Assembly: GCF_001476905.1 (NCBI RefSeq)
Contig: NZ_LDTE01000010.1
Location: forward strand, 124,001 to 188,000
DNA: 64,000 nucleotides
Source: Sphingomonas sanguinis
GTDB taxonomy: Bacteria > Pseudomonadota > Alphaproteobacteria > Sphingomonadales > Sphingomonadaceae
Reading direction: 5' to 3'
Numbering within the stretch: position 1 is the first letter of the stretch; each line of letters begins with the position of its first letter. Positions 19,902 through 27,412 of this stretch are shown here, piece after piece. The translations under genes were made by a program, and so were the position numbers. The notes below the pieces were generated by a model, which saw only the letters and a program-made list of their open reading frames with translations, was not told the DNA's origin and made no database searches.

Positions 19902-20996
19902 ATGCTGGCGATCGGATTGATGTCGGGGACCTCGCTCGACGGCGTGGATGCCGCGCTGATTGAGACCGATGGCGAGGCGGCGGTGAACCCGATCGCGTTC
20001 CGCAGCGAACCCTATTCGGACGCGGCGCGGGCCGAACTGGCCGAGGCGACCGCGCTGGCGCTGACCTTCGACCGGCCGCGCGCCAGTCCACCCATTGTCG
20101 CGGCGAGCGAGCTGATTGTGCGGACCCATGCGATGGCGGTGCAGAAGCTGCTGCGCGATGCAGGCGTCGAGGCGGGGACGGTCGACGTCATTGGCTTTCA
20201 CGGCCAGACGGTGGCGCATCGCCCCGATCGCGGCTGGACCTGGCAGATCGGCGACGGGCAGGCGCTGGCGGACGCGACCGGGATCGTCACCGTCTCCGAC
20301 TTTCGCTCGGCCGATGTGGCTGCGGGCGGGCAGGGCGCGCCGCTGATCCCCGTCTATCACGCTGCGCTGGCCGCCGGACTGGAGAAGCCCGTCGCGATCC
20401 TCAATCTGGGCGGGGTGGCGAATGTTACCTGGATTGGTCGCGACGGTGCGTTGGTCGCCTTCGACACCGGACCTGCCAACGGCCTGATCGACAGCTGGAT
20501 GGAGACCGAAACCGGCCAGCGCTATGATGCGAACGGCCAGACGGCGGCAAGCGGGCGGGTCGAGCCGACCGTGCTCGACACGATGATGGACAATGGCTGG
20601 TTCGACCTCGCGCCGCCCAAGTCGCTCGACCGCAACGACTTCACCATCCAGCCCGCGCGGGGCTTATCGGCGGCGGACGGCGCAGCGACGCTGACCGCCT
20701 TTACCGCGCGGACGGTTTCACGCGCACTCGACCATTTGCCCGAGCGGCCACGGCGTCTGCTGGTCGCAGGCGGTGGGCGGCACAATGCGACGATGCTGGC
20801 GATGATCGCGGCCGAGACGGGGCTCACGCCCGAGCCGACCGACATGCTCGGCTGGGACGGCGATGCGCTGGAGGCGGAAGGGTTCGCCTATATGGCGGTC
20901 CGACGGCTGGATGAGCGGCCGATCAGCTTTCCGGGCACCACCGGCGTGCCGCAGGCGATGACCGGCGGCGTGATCCATCGCCCGGCTGGAGCCTGA
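19902..20996 (+). CDS. anmK: Anhydro-N-acetylmuramic acid kinase
   Basis: Opens and phosphorylates 1,6-anhydro-MurNAc to MurNAc-6-phosphate during peptidoglycan recycling, in the cytoplasm. The 364-residue product starts MLAIGLMSGTSLDGVDAAL and contains GFHGQTVAHRP, GGQGAPLIPVYH, NLGGVANVT, FDTGPAN and VAGGGRHN, all typical of AnmK. The ATG chosen (19902) is the one directly before the ATP-binding GTS motif. Earlier in-frame sequence is not conserved. It complements AmgK/MurU at 43223-44952, so the window encodes two distinct muramic-acid salvage branches. Confidence 0.95.
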   Translation: MLAIGLMSGTSLDGVDAALIETDGEAAVNPIAFRSEPYSDAARAELAEATALALTFDRPRASPPIVAASELIVRTHAMAVQKLLRDAGVEAGTVDVIGFHGQTVAHRPDRGWTWQIGDGQALADATGIVTVSDFRSADVAAGGQGAPLIPVYHAALAAGLEKPVAILNLGGVANVTWIGRDGALVAFDTGPANGLIDSWMETETGQRYDANGQTAASGRVEPTVLDTMMDNGWFDLAPPKSLDRNDFTIQPARGLSAADGAATLTAFTARTVSRALDHLPERPRRLLVAGGGRHNATMLAMIAAETGLTPEPTDMLGWDGDALEAEGFAYMAVRRLDERPISFPGTTGVPQAMTGGVIHRPAGA

Positions 20997-20997
20997 C

Positions 20998-21246
20998 CTA
21001 TCGCGGCTTGGCGCTCTTCGCGTTGACCTTGGCTGGGATGGGGCAGCCGTCGATTTCGCGAAGCACGGTATATTGCGGCTCGGCATCCGGCAGCTCGTTC
21101 AATTTGCGCAGGCTGGGCGTCTCCGCCTTGCCGCGAACCCGCCGGTCTTTCGGCACGCAGCGTTCGGGCGGCTGGCCGATGGTCGGCATGGTGGAATAGG
21201 GAATGCCCGAATCGGCGAAGAGCGCCAACGCGACGAGCAACATCAT
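20998..21246 (-). CDS. Small exported protein of unknown function
   Basis: An 82-residue product with a short hydrophobic N-terminus (MMLLVALALFADS), probably a signal peptide cut after ADS, and a basic Pro-rich mature part with two cysteines (ERCVP and DGCPIP) that could form one disulfide. I do not recognise a family. Its stop is 1 base from the convergent anmK stop, and codon use matches its neighbours, which supports a real gene. Confidence 0.6.
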   Translation of the reverse strand: MMLLVALALFADSGIPYSTMPTIGQPPERCVPKDRRVRGKAETPSLRKLNELPDAEPQYTVLREIDGCPIPAKVNAKSAKPR

Positions 21247-21300
21247 CGACTTCCTCCCTTTACATGAGAGGATGTTACATTGTCACCGCGTCAGAGACAA

Positions 21301-21846
21301 TCAGCGCGCGACATAGGCGTCGATCAGCGCGCCGACATAATCGGGTTTGTCGCTGGTCAGTCCCGGCGCCGGGCGGCCCTTGCCATAGATGAAGCCGTAG
21401 ATCGGATAGGTCGAGCTGCCCAGTCCGTCCGAGTCGCGGAACCAGACCTTGACCCGACTCCAGTCATTTTCGGGCGACACGTCGAACAGCGTTACATCCT
21501 GTTCGGCATGACCCCGCTCGCCATTCTGGATCGACCAGTTGGCATGGGTCAGCATCAGCACCCGGTCCTCGACCACCCGGCTGACCACCGCGACATGGCC
21601 CAGCGGCAGGCGGCTGGTCTTTTCAAAGACGACGACGGCACCCACGCGCGGGGTGTGGCCGCGCGGATACTTCCCCTCGGCCTGCGACCACCAGGTCCAG
21701 GCGTCGCCGTAGATCGGAATGCCGGAGGCGGCGCGTGCGAAGGGGACGCACTGTCCGACATAATCGAGCAGCGAACGCGCCTCGGCCGGAAGAGCGACCG
21801 TCAGTGCGCAGAGCGATAGGATTGCCTTGGACACCATGCCTTTCAT
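21301..21846 (-). CDS. Exported CHAP-domain amidase/peptidase-like protein
   Basis: A 181-residue protein with an N-terminal signal peptide (KAILSLCALTVALPAEA) and one CHAP (NlpC/P60-like) domain, predicted to cut peptidoglycan peptides in the periplasm. Candidate catalytic residues are Cys33 (GQCVPFAR) and His84 (PLGHVAVV), followed by THANW at about 100-104. I start at ATG 21844-21846. A second ATG three codons later is possible. A CtrA-like TTAA-N7-GTAAC motif lies about 50 bases upstream. Such a link would fit a cell-division or envelope-remodelling enzyme, but this is inference. Confidence 0.82.
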   Translation of the reverse strand: MKGMVSKAILSLCALTVALPAEARSLLDYVGQCVPFARAASGIPIYGDAWTWWSQAEGKYPRGHTPRVGAVVVFEKTSRLPLGHVAVVSRVVEDRVLMLTHANWSIQNGERGHAEQDVTLFDVSPENDWSRVKVWFRDSDGLGSSTYPIYGFIYGKGRPAPGLTSDKPDYVGALIDAYVAR

Positions 21847-21894
21847 GGTGTCGACCCTATGAAGCACGCCTTAATCCACACCTGTCCGGCATGG

Positions 21895-21910
21895 TTAACG
21901 GCTTGGTAAC
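21895..21910. promoter_or_regulatory. CtrA-like motif upstream of the CHAP gene
   Basis: The sequence TTAA-CGGCTTG-GTAAC differs at one position from the CtrA consensus TTAA-N7-TTAAC. It lies in the 119-base gap before the CHAP gene. A related site is at 22700-22715. A single near-match is weak alone. Confidence 0.35.
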
Positions 21911-21965
21911 GAGATGGAGTGAGTAGGAGGCGCGACCGGTGGAGGGCGTGCGCGCGGATCACAGT

Positions 21966-22616
21966 CTAGCCGCGCCGGGCGCTCGCTCGGGCTTCGAGAA
22001 GGTCCCACAGACCCCGATGCTGACCCAGCAACTGGGTCGCACCGAAACCGCGGGCACGGGCCAGGCCGATGGCCGATTCGTCGTCCTCGCAATCGAGCAG
22101 CGGCTCGGGCAGCGTGCTGGGGGGCGTGGACACGCCGAAGCGCATTGCCGCCTGCGACAGGATCTGGCGGATCGATCGCCAGTCGAGGATCAGCGCGGAC
22201 ACCGCGCCCGTGGCGCAGCCCCGCCGGTCGGAATTGGCCAGCATCTCAAGCGTCTGGCGCAGCTGGGTCAGCGCCGCATCGGTCTGCGCCTGTCCCGGCG
22301 TGGAAGGCAGCGGACCGGCGGCGGAGGTCAGATGGGCGAGAAAGGCGCGTTCGTGCGAAAAGGCGTTCGACGAACCGATCAGCCAAGGCAGCGTGTCGAG
22401 TTCGATCCCGCGCGCCATGGCATAGTCGATCATGCACGGATGGTTGCCGTGCACGGCACACACGGCATGGACGGCGTCGGTCAGGTCGTGGAGCAGAACC
22501 TGCGGCAGAAGTAGCGACTGGACATGCGGATGCCCGGCGCTGCCCAGCCGGGCCATGATGGCCCGGATGTCGCCCCGTCGATCACTCTGAATGTCCAATG
22601 CCGTCAGGGTCGCCAT
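21966..22616 (-). CDS. Conserved alphaproteobacterial protein of unknown function
   Basis: A 216-residue cytoplasmic protein without signal peptide or membrane segments. The middle is helical and His/Cys-rich (VHAVCAVHGNHPCMIDYAMA), with three or more cysteines and several histidines that could bind metal, though no known motif fits. The C-terminal part is Ser/Pro/Leu-rich. I recognise it only as resembling proteins of unknown function from sphingomonads. It lies 119 bases upstream of the CHAP gene on the same strand. A CtrA-like motif sits about 84 bases before its start. Confidence 0.65.
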   Translation of the reverse strand: MATLTALDIQSDRRGDIRAIMARLGSAGHPHVQSLLLPQVLLHDLTDAVHAVCAVHGNHPCMIDYAMARGIELDTLPWLIGSSNAFSHERAFLAHLTSAAGPLPSTPGQAQTDAALTQLRQTLEMLANSDRRGCATGAVSALILDWRSIRQILSQAAMRFGVSTPPSTLPEPLLDCEDDESAIGLARARGFGATQLLGQHRGLWDLLEARASARRG

Positions 22617-22699
22617 GTCCGTTCCGATAATGGGTGGTTGCGGCGCAGGGACGTCCGGTCCCTTTGTCGCTCCCGATCGGTCGGCCTAACCAGTTTTCG

Positions 22700-22715
22700 T
22701 TAACACGCGGTTTAC
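22700..22715. promoter_or_regulatory. CtrA-like motif in divergent intergenic region
   Basis: TTAA-CACGCGG-TTTAC matches the CtrA consensus TTAA-N7-TTAAC except for one base. It lies in the 268-base gap between the 216-residue protein gene (minus) and the S9 peptidase gene (plus). The rest of that gap shows no other gene or clear promoter. Confidence 0.35.
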
Positions 22716-22884
22716 GAAATCGAAATCGCTTCCGTAACGAGTTATGCGGGCGTTCCGTCGCGACGAAACGCGCCCGTTGCAGGAGGATGTGCCGATCCTG
22801 CTTGCCGGATCGTGGTGGCCTCGCAATAACGCGCCCTCACACATCGGGCGACGACCCGGTGCGATAGGGTCTGGAGTGGTATGA

Positions 22885-25155
22885 ATGCGCAAATGGGTGC
22901 TGGGTCTCGCACTGGCGTCGGTAGGAGCGTCGATCGCAATCGGGTCGGGAGCACCGGCGATGGCCGCTGATGGTCCGGCCGTCCAAGGCAGCAAGCAGGG
23001 CGAACTGACCCTCGGCCGTGTATTCGGCAGCCCCGACCTGTCGGGATCGCAACCGCGCGGCCTTCGCCTGTCGCCCGACGGCACGCTGTTGACCTCGCTG
23101 CGCCCGCGCGCCGACGAGCGCGAGCGGCTGGACCTCTGGGCGCGCGACACCCGCACCGGAGAGGAGCGGATGCTGGTCGACTCCAAGAAGGTCGGCTCGG
23201 GCGCCGAGCTGTCCGAGGCGGAAAAGATGCAGCGCGAGCGTGCGCGGATCGGCGGGTCGAAGGGCATCGTCGCCTATGACTGGGCCCCTGACGGCAAGTC
23301 GATCCTGGTGCCGCTGGACGGCGACCTATATCTCGCCGGTCTCGACGGGCAGGTCCGCCGCCTGACCAACACACCCGGCGGCGAGCTGAACCCCATCGTC
23401 AGCCCCAAGGGCGGCTATGTCAGCTTCGTGCGTGACCAGAATCTCTGGGCCATGCCGCTGGGCGGCGGCGAGGCGCGCGCGCTGACCAAGGACGGCGGCG
23501 GCACCGTCCATTTCGGTGAGGCCGAATTCGTCGCGCAGGAGGAAATGCACCGCTTCACCGGTTATTGGTGGAGCCCCGACGAACGCTATATCGCGGTCGA
23601 ACGGTTCGACGATGCGCCCGTCAAGGTCGCCGTCCGCGCCGCCATCGGCGCGGCGGGCACCAAGGTCTATGAACAGCGCTATCCGGCGGCGGGTACGCCC
23701 AATGCACTGGTCGATCTGTACGTCATGAAGGCGGACGGATCGGGCCGGGTAAAGGTCGATCTCGGCACCAACCCCGACATCTATCTGGCGCGCGTCGACT
23801 GGACGCCGGACGGCTCGGCGATGCTGGTCCAGCGTGAGAGCCGCGATCAGAAGACGCTCGACATGCTCCGCGTCGATCCGAAGACGGGCCAGTCGACGGT
23901 TCTCTTTACCGAGCGTTCGGGCGACCGCAGCTGGCTGAACCTGTCGGACGCCTATCGCCCGATGAAGGACGGCAGCCTGATCTGGCGGTCGGAGCGCGAC
24001 GGCTATGGCCATCTCTATCATTTCGCGAACGGCCAGTGGACGCAGCTGACCAAGGGGCCGTGGGTCGTGACCAATCTGGTCGGCGTCGACGAGGCGAAGG
24101 GAAGGCTCTATTTCACCGGCCTAAAGGACGATGTGCTCGAACAGCATCTCTATGCCGTCGACATCGCCCAGCCGAACGTCATCACCCGCCTGACCGAGCG
24201 TGGCTATACCAACAGCGCGACGATGGATTCATCGGCCAGCCGCTTCATCGTCTCGCGCTCCAGCCCGAGCCAGCCGACCCAGGTCTATCTGGCCGACACG
24301 ACCGGCAAGCGGCTGAGCTGGATCAACGAGAACGCCATCGTCGCTGGGCACCCCTATGCGCCCTATCTCGCCAGCCACCGCGAGACGAAGTTCGGCACGA
24401 TCAAGGCCGATGACGGCACGACCCTCTATTGGGAGATGATTACCCCCAAGCTGGAACCGGGCAAGCGCTACCCCGTCTTCTTCCAGCATTATGGCGGCCC
24501 CGGCACCGGCCAGCAGGTCACGCGCGGCTGGCAGGGCGCATTGCCACAATATCTAGTCGATCAGGGCTGGATCTTCTTCCAGATCGACAATCGCGGTTCG
24601 TACAATCGCGGCAAGGCGTTCGAGGATGCCATCTACCACGCGATGGGCACGGTCGAGGTCGCCGACCAGCTGGCGGGCGCGAACTATCTGAAGACGCTGC
24701 CCTTCGTCGATCCGGCTCGGATCGCGACCTATGGCTGGTCGTACGGCGGCTATATGTCGATCAAGATGCTGGAGAAGACGCCGGGCGTCTATGCCGCCGC
24801 CGTGTCGGGCGCGCCCGTCACCGACTGGCAGCTCTACGATACGCACTATACCGAGCGGTATCTGGGCGACCCGCACACCGACCCGCAAAGCTATGCGGGC
24901 TCGCAGGCGATTACCGATGCGGCCAAGATCCGCGATCCGCTGATGCTGATCCACGGCATGGCGGACGACAATGTCTTCCTCGACAACGCGACGGCCTTTG
25001 CCGCCGAGATGCAGAAGACCGACACGCCGTTCGAGATGATGCTCTATCCCGGCCAGACCCACCGCGTCGGCGGGCCGGGCGTGTCCGAGCATCTGTGGCA
25101 CACGATTCTGAACTTTCTCGACCGGACGGTGAAGGACAAGCCGAAGACGAAATGA
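22885..25155 (+). CDS. Exported S9 family prolyl oligopeptidase (dipeptidyl peptidase IV-like)
   Basis: A periplasmic or outer-envelope serine peptidase of the DPP IV type, releasing dipeptides with proline or alanine at position 2. The 756-residue product has a signal peptide (1-28, ending AMA), a beta-propeller DPPIV_N domain (about 90-500) and an alpha/beta hydrolase domain. The triad is Ser619 (GWSYGGY), Asp694 (ADDNV) and His726 (GQTHRV). The substrate N-terminus-binding glutamate pair is visible in EFVAQEEMHRF. Start ATG 22885 has a GGAG site eight bases upstream. It is monocistronic and ends 7 bases before a hairpin repeat. Confidence 0.94.
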   Translation: MRKWVLGLALASVGASIAIGSGAPAMAADGPAVQGSKQGELTLGRVFGSPDLSGSQPRGLRLSPDGTLLTSLRPRADERERLDLWARDTRTGEERMLVDSKKVGSGAELSEAEKMQRERARIGGSKGIVAYDWAPDGKSILVPLDGDLYLAGLDGQVRRLTNTPGGELNPIVSPKGGYVSFVRDQNLWAMPLGGGEARALTKDGGGTVHFGEAEFVAQEEMHRFTGYWWSPDERYIAVERFDDAPVKVAVRAAIGAAGTKVYEQRYPAAGTPNALVDLYVMKADGSGRVKVDLGTNPDIYLARVDWTPDGSAMLVQRESRDQKTLDMLRVDPKTGQSTVLFTERSGDRSWLNLSDAYRPMKDGSLIWRSERDGYGHLYHFANGQWTQLTKGPWVVTNLVGVDEAKGRLYFTGLKDDVLEQHLYAVDIAQPNVITRLTERGYTNSATMDSSASRFIVSRSSPSQPTQVYLADTTGKRLSWINENAIVAGHPYAPYLASHRETKFGTIKADDGTTLYWEMITPKLEPGKRYPVFFQHYGGPGTGQQVTRGWQGALPQYLVDQGWIFFQIDNRGSYNRGKAFEDAIYHAMGTVEVADQLAGANYLKTLPFVDPARIATYGWSYGGYMSIKMLEKTPGVYAAAVSGAPVTDWQLYDTHYTERYLGDPHTDPQSYAGSQAITDAAKIRDPLMLIHGMADDNVFLDNATAFAAEMQKTDTPFEMMLYPGQTHRVGGPGVSEHLWHTILNFLDRTVKDKPKTK

Positions 25156-25162
25156 TCCCGTC

Positions 25163-25278
25163 ATTCCTCCCCTGTAAGGGGAGGGGGACTAGCGAAGCTG
25201 GTGGAGGGGTGTCGCCGCTGATGGTGACACCCCTCCGTCAGGGCTTCGCCCTGCCACCTCCCCTCGCAGGGGAGGAAT
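25163..25278. repeat. 116-bp nested-palindrome element (full-length copy 1)
   Basis: The ends ATTCCTCCCCTG and CAGGGGAGGAAT are inverted repeats. Inside are further palindromic blocks (CTCCCC/GGGGAG ends, GGTGGAGGGGTGTC and GACACCCCTCCGTCAG). It starts 7 bases after the S9 peptidase stop. A second full copy is at 29830-29959, and single-hairpin forms are at 32243-32269 and 58030-58056. No open reading frame of note lies inside, so it is a miniature repeat rather than an IS. Confidence 0.8.
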
Positions 25279-25292
25279 AGGATGGGCACCTC

Positions 25293-26009
25293 ATGGCATT
25301 TCTGAAGACCTTCTACCTTTGGCCCTTCCTCGACACGCTGGTCAGCTATTTGACCGCGTTCGTCCTGGGCACCGTGATCGGCGCGGAGCGGCAATATCGC
25401 CAGCGTACGGCGGGCCTGCGCACCAACGCCCTGGTCGCGATCGGCGCGGCGGCATTCGTCGATCTCGGCCAGCGGCTGGGCGGCGATGTCGAATCGATCC
25501 GCATCATCGCCTATGTCGTCTCCGGCATCGGCTTCCTGGGCGCGGGCGTGATCATGAAAGAGGGGATGAACGTCCGCGGGCTGAACACCGCGGCGACCCT
25601 GTGGTGCTCGGCGGCGGTCGGCTCGATCGCGGGCAGCGACATGGTGGCCGAAGCCGTGCTGCTGACCGTCATCGTCCTGCTCGCCAACACCGCGCTGCGC
25701 CCGCTGGTCGATGCGATCAACCGCTTCCCGGTCGAGGGACGCCATGTCGAGGCGACCTATTCGGTCAGCCTGACGACCACCGCAGCCCAGGCCGGGCCGA
25801 TCGGCGACCTGCTGGTCGAGCATCTGGAAGGCGCCGGGCTGCCCGTGGGCGAACTGGACATCGAAGAGAGCGGCGAGGATCAGGTCCGCGTGACCGCCAC
25901 GCTGACCCCGACCATCGTGGAGGCTAGCGAACTGGACCGGATTACGGACCATTTCCAGTCGGTCCATGGCATCGCCCACGCCACCTGGGGGGCGAGTACC
26001 CACGACTGA
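25293..26009 (+). CDS. MgtC/SapB family membrane protein
   Basis: A 238-residue inner-membrane protein of the MgtC/SapB family. The N-terminal half has four or five helices (about 10-30, 42-58, 69-88, 97-113 and 116-135) and the family motif GTVIGAERQYRQRTAGLRTN near 26-45. The C-terminal half (from about 150) is a soluble ACT-like regulatory domain. MgtC proteins are tied to magnesium homeostasis and, in pathogens, to inhibition of the F-type ATPase. The job here is unknown. A 50-bp repeated element follows its stop by 16 bases. Confidence 0.88.
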   Translation: MAFLKTFYLWPFLDTLVSYLTAFVLGTVIGAERQYRQRTAGLRTNALVAIGAAAFVDLGQRLGGDVESIRIIAYVVSGIGFLGAGVIMKEGMNVRGLNTAATLWCSAAVGSIAGSDMVAEAVLLTVIVLLANTALRPLVDAINRFPVEGRHVEATYSVSLTTTAAQAGPIGDLLVEHLEGAGLPVGELDIEESGEDQVRVTATLTPTIVEASELDRITDHFQSVHGIAHATWGASTHD

Positions 26010-26025
26010 TGGATGCCTTCCCCGG

Positions 26026-26075
26026 CACTATGCGCACACTATGCGAAACCGGGGAATCGCTCTCGCATTGCTATG
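26026..26075. repeat. 50-bp direct repeat, copy A
   Basis: It matches the segment at 26371-26420 at 39 of 50 positions without gaps. Inside, CACTATGCG occurs twice, 11 bases apart, and CTATG recurs at the end, three further turns of helix away. It lies between the mgtC-like stop and the next small gene, 40 bases before its start, a place for a regulator-binding site. Confidence 0.8.
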
Positions 26076-26114
26076 CCGCCTGAGATTAGCCGCTGAGCCT
26101 GGCAAGGAGGCAAT

Positions 26115-26366
26115 ATGGCGGCACGGGTTCGGACAGCAGGGGAAGGGCTTGCGCTGCGCCTTTTGGGGGTTGGGCTCTGCGTGCTGGCGTGGCGGATGAT
26201 CGCGCATCTGGTCGCGATGGCCGGCCATGGCGGGCGGGCGACGCTTGCGGGTTATGCGCTCGCCACGCTGGGCTTCATGGCGGGCAGCCTGGGCAGCGCG
26301 CTCACCATCCTGGGTGGCCATGTGTTCGATGAGGTGCCGGTCAGCGCCCGCTGGCGGCGGGTGTGA
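26115..26366 (+). CDS. Small two-helix membrane protein of unknown function
   Basis: An 83-residue protein with a strong AAGGAGG ribosome site seven bases before its ATG. Two hydrophobic segments (about 13-35 and 43-67), rich in Gly and Ala, suggest a hairpin in the inner membrane with a basic C-terminal end (SARWRRV). I recognise no family. It is framed on both sides by copies of a 50-bp repeat, and followed by further small genes leading to lysA. Confidence 0.65.
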   Translation: MAARVRTAGEGLALRLLGVGLCVLAWRMIAHLVAMAGHGGRATLAGYALATLGFMAGSLGSALTILGGHVFDEVPVSARWRRV

Positions 26367-26370
26367 GCGA

Positions 26371-26420
26371 CATTATGCCGCCACTATGCGAAAGCCGGAA
26401 ATCGCTCTCGAAACCCTATG
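26371..26420. repeat. 50-bp direct repeat, copy B
   Basis: Second copy of the element at 26026-26075, starting 4 bases after the stop of the small membrane-protein gene and 65 bases before the next gene. It keeps the CACTATGCGAAA and AATCGCTCTCG blocks and the 11-base internal spacing. Confidence 0.8.
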
Positions 26421-26484
26421 GGTCGAGGCGTAGCTGATCGGGGCGGGCGACGGATCGCCCGATCGGCAGAGGTTTCAAGTCCTT

Positions 26485-26733
26485 ATGAGTTCCGATATTT
26501 TCCCCCAGCCGGACGGTCCGGCGCGGATCATCTATGTCGGCCAGGACCGGGACGGTCATTGGCTGGTCCAGGATAGCGAGCGATTGCTGGAGGGGCGCTT
26601 CGTCTCGCGCGGGGCGGCGATGCGTTATGCCGCCGAAGAGGCTGAAATCTATCATGCCAGCGTTCGGGTGTCGGGCACGGCGTTGATCCCGCTGGTGCCC
26701 TTCGGCCCCTTGCCGATGCCGCAGGCCGCGTGA
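26485..26733 (+). CDS. Small soluble protein of unknown function
   Basis: An 82-residue protein with no signal or membrane segment. The sequence ARIIYVGQDRDGHWLVQDSERLLEGRFVSRGAAMRYAAEEAE looks like a small alpha/beta fold in which residues of a sensor-like strand are followed by a helix. It faintly recalls DUF2188-type proteins, but the match is not secure. Its TGA overlaps the ATG of the next gene (TGATG/ATGGAT), and four genes in a row then overlap up to lysA, so it heads a five-gene operon. Confidence 0.62.
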   Translation: MSSDIFPQPDGPARIIYVGQDRDGHWLVQDSERLLEGRFVSRGAAMRYAAEEAEIYHASVRVSGTALIPLVPFGPLPMPQAA

Positions 26734-27167
26734 TGGATACCCTGATGCGACACCGGCACGATCCCCGCTGGCCTGCCGTGGAGGCGGCGCTGGGGGCCTT
26801 GCGCGAACACCATCGCCGGGCGGTGCGGATCGTCGACGCCGATTGCGGTGCGGGCGGCTTCCTGATCGCGGTCGCCGAGCGGGCGCGGGCGATGGGTTTC
26901 ACCGCGATCGAGGGGCGCGGCATCGGCGGCTCTCCCGCGCTGATCGGCCGGGCGAAAGCGGCGGCGAGGCGGCATCGCGATGCGGCGATGGGACTGGTCT
27001 TCGAGCGCGCCGATCCGGCCGAGGCACTGGCAACCGAGTGCGAGTTTCCGGCCGACATCGTGGTCTGGCATCGCGGCGGCGGGCTGACGGGGGCGCTGCG
27101 GGCAGCGGGGACATGGGTGATCGGCGATCCGGTCGAGGGGCGGGTGCCCCAGGAGATGATGGCATGA
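26733..27167 (+). CDS. Truncated SAM-methyltransferase-like protein
   Basis: A 144-residue protein beginning like a class I SAM-dependent methyltransferase. VRIVDADCGAGGFLIAVAERA (about 31-51) is a good motif I, followed by a helix and a second strand. After that only a shortened Rossmann core remains (ADIVVWHRGGGLTGALRAAG), with no obvious motif for a catalytic step. Either it is a minimal methyltransferase or a degenerate, SAM-sensing fold. Start ATG 26733 overlaps the previous stop, and its own stop overlaps the next ATG (ATGA). Confidence 0.65.
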   Translation: MDTLMRHRHDPRWPAVEAALGALREHHRRAVRIVDADCGAGGFLIAVAERARAMGFTAIEGRGIGGSPALIGRAKAAARRHRDAAMGLVFERADPAEALATECEFPADIVVWHRGGGLTGALRAAGTWVIGDPVEGRVPQEMMA

Positions 27168-27412
27168 CGGGACGGGATATGGCCTGGCGGATGCTGGGCG
27201 GTGCGATGATGCTGGGCGCGTCGGTGGCGACGCTGATGGGGCCGACGGGCTCGCTGTTGGCGCTGTTCTGGTTCCTGGTGGCGCTGGGCGGCCTGACGCT
27301 GCTGCTGAACGGCAAGCGCCTAGTCCAGGCGCTGCGGGCCGAGCGGCGCGGCCATTATCACACGGCCGAGGCGATCCATGCCGCGCGGCTGCGGCGGGGG
27401 CGGCGGTCATGA
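27164..27412 (+). CDS. Small two-helix membrane protein upstream of lysA
   Basis: An 82-residue protein with two adjacent hydrophobic helices (about 8-28 and 30-50) and a strongly basic tail (KRLVQALRAERRGHYH...RLRRGRRS), predicting both ends in the cytoplasm. It is coupled at both ends: its ATG overlaps the methyltransferase-like stop, and its TGA overlaps the lysA ATG. An AGGAG site precedes the start. No family recognised. Confidence 0.62.
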   Translation: MTGRDMAWRMLGGAMMLGASVATLMGPTGSLLALFWFLVALGGLTLLLNGKRLVQALRAERRGHYHTAEAIHAARLRRGRRS

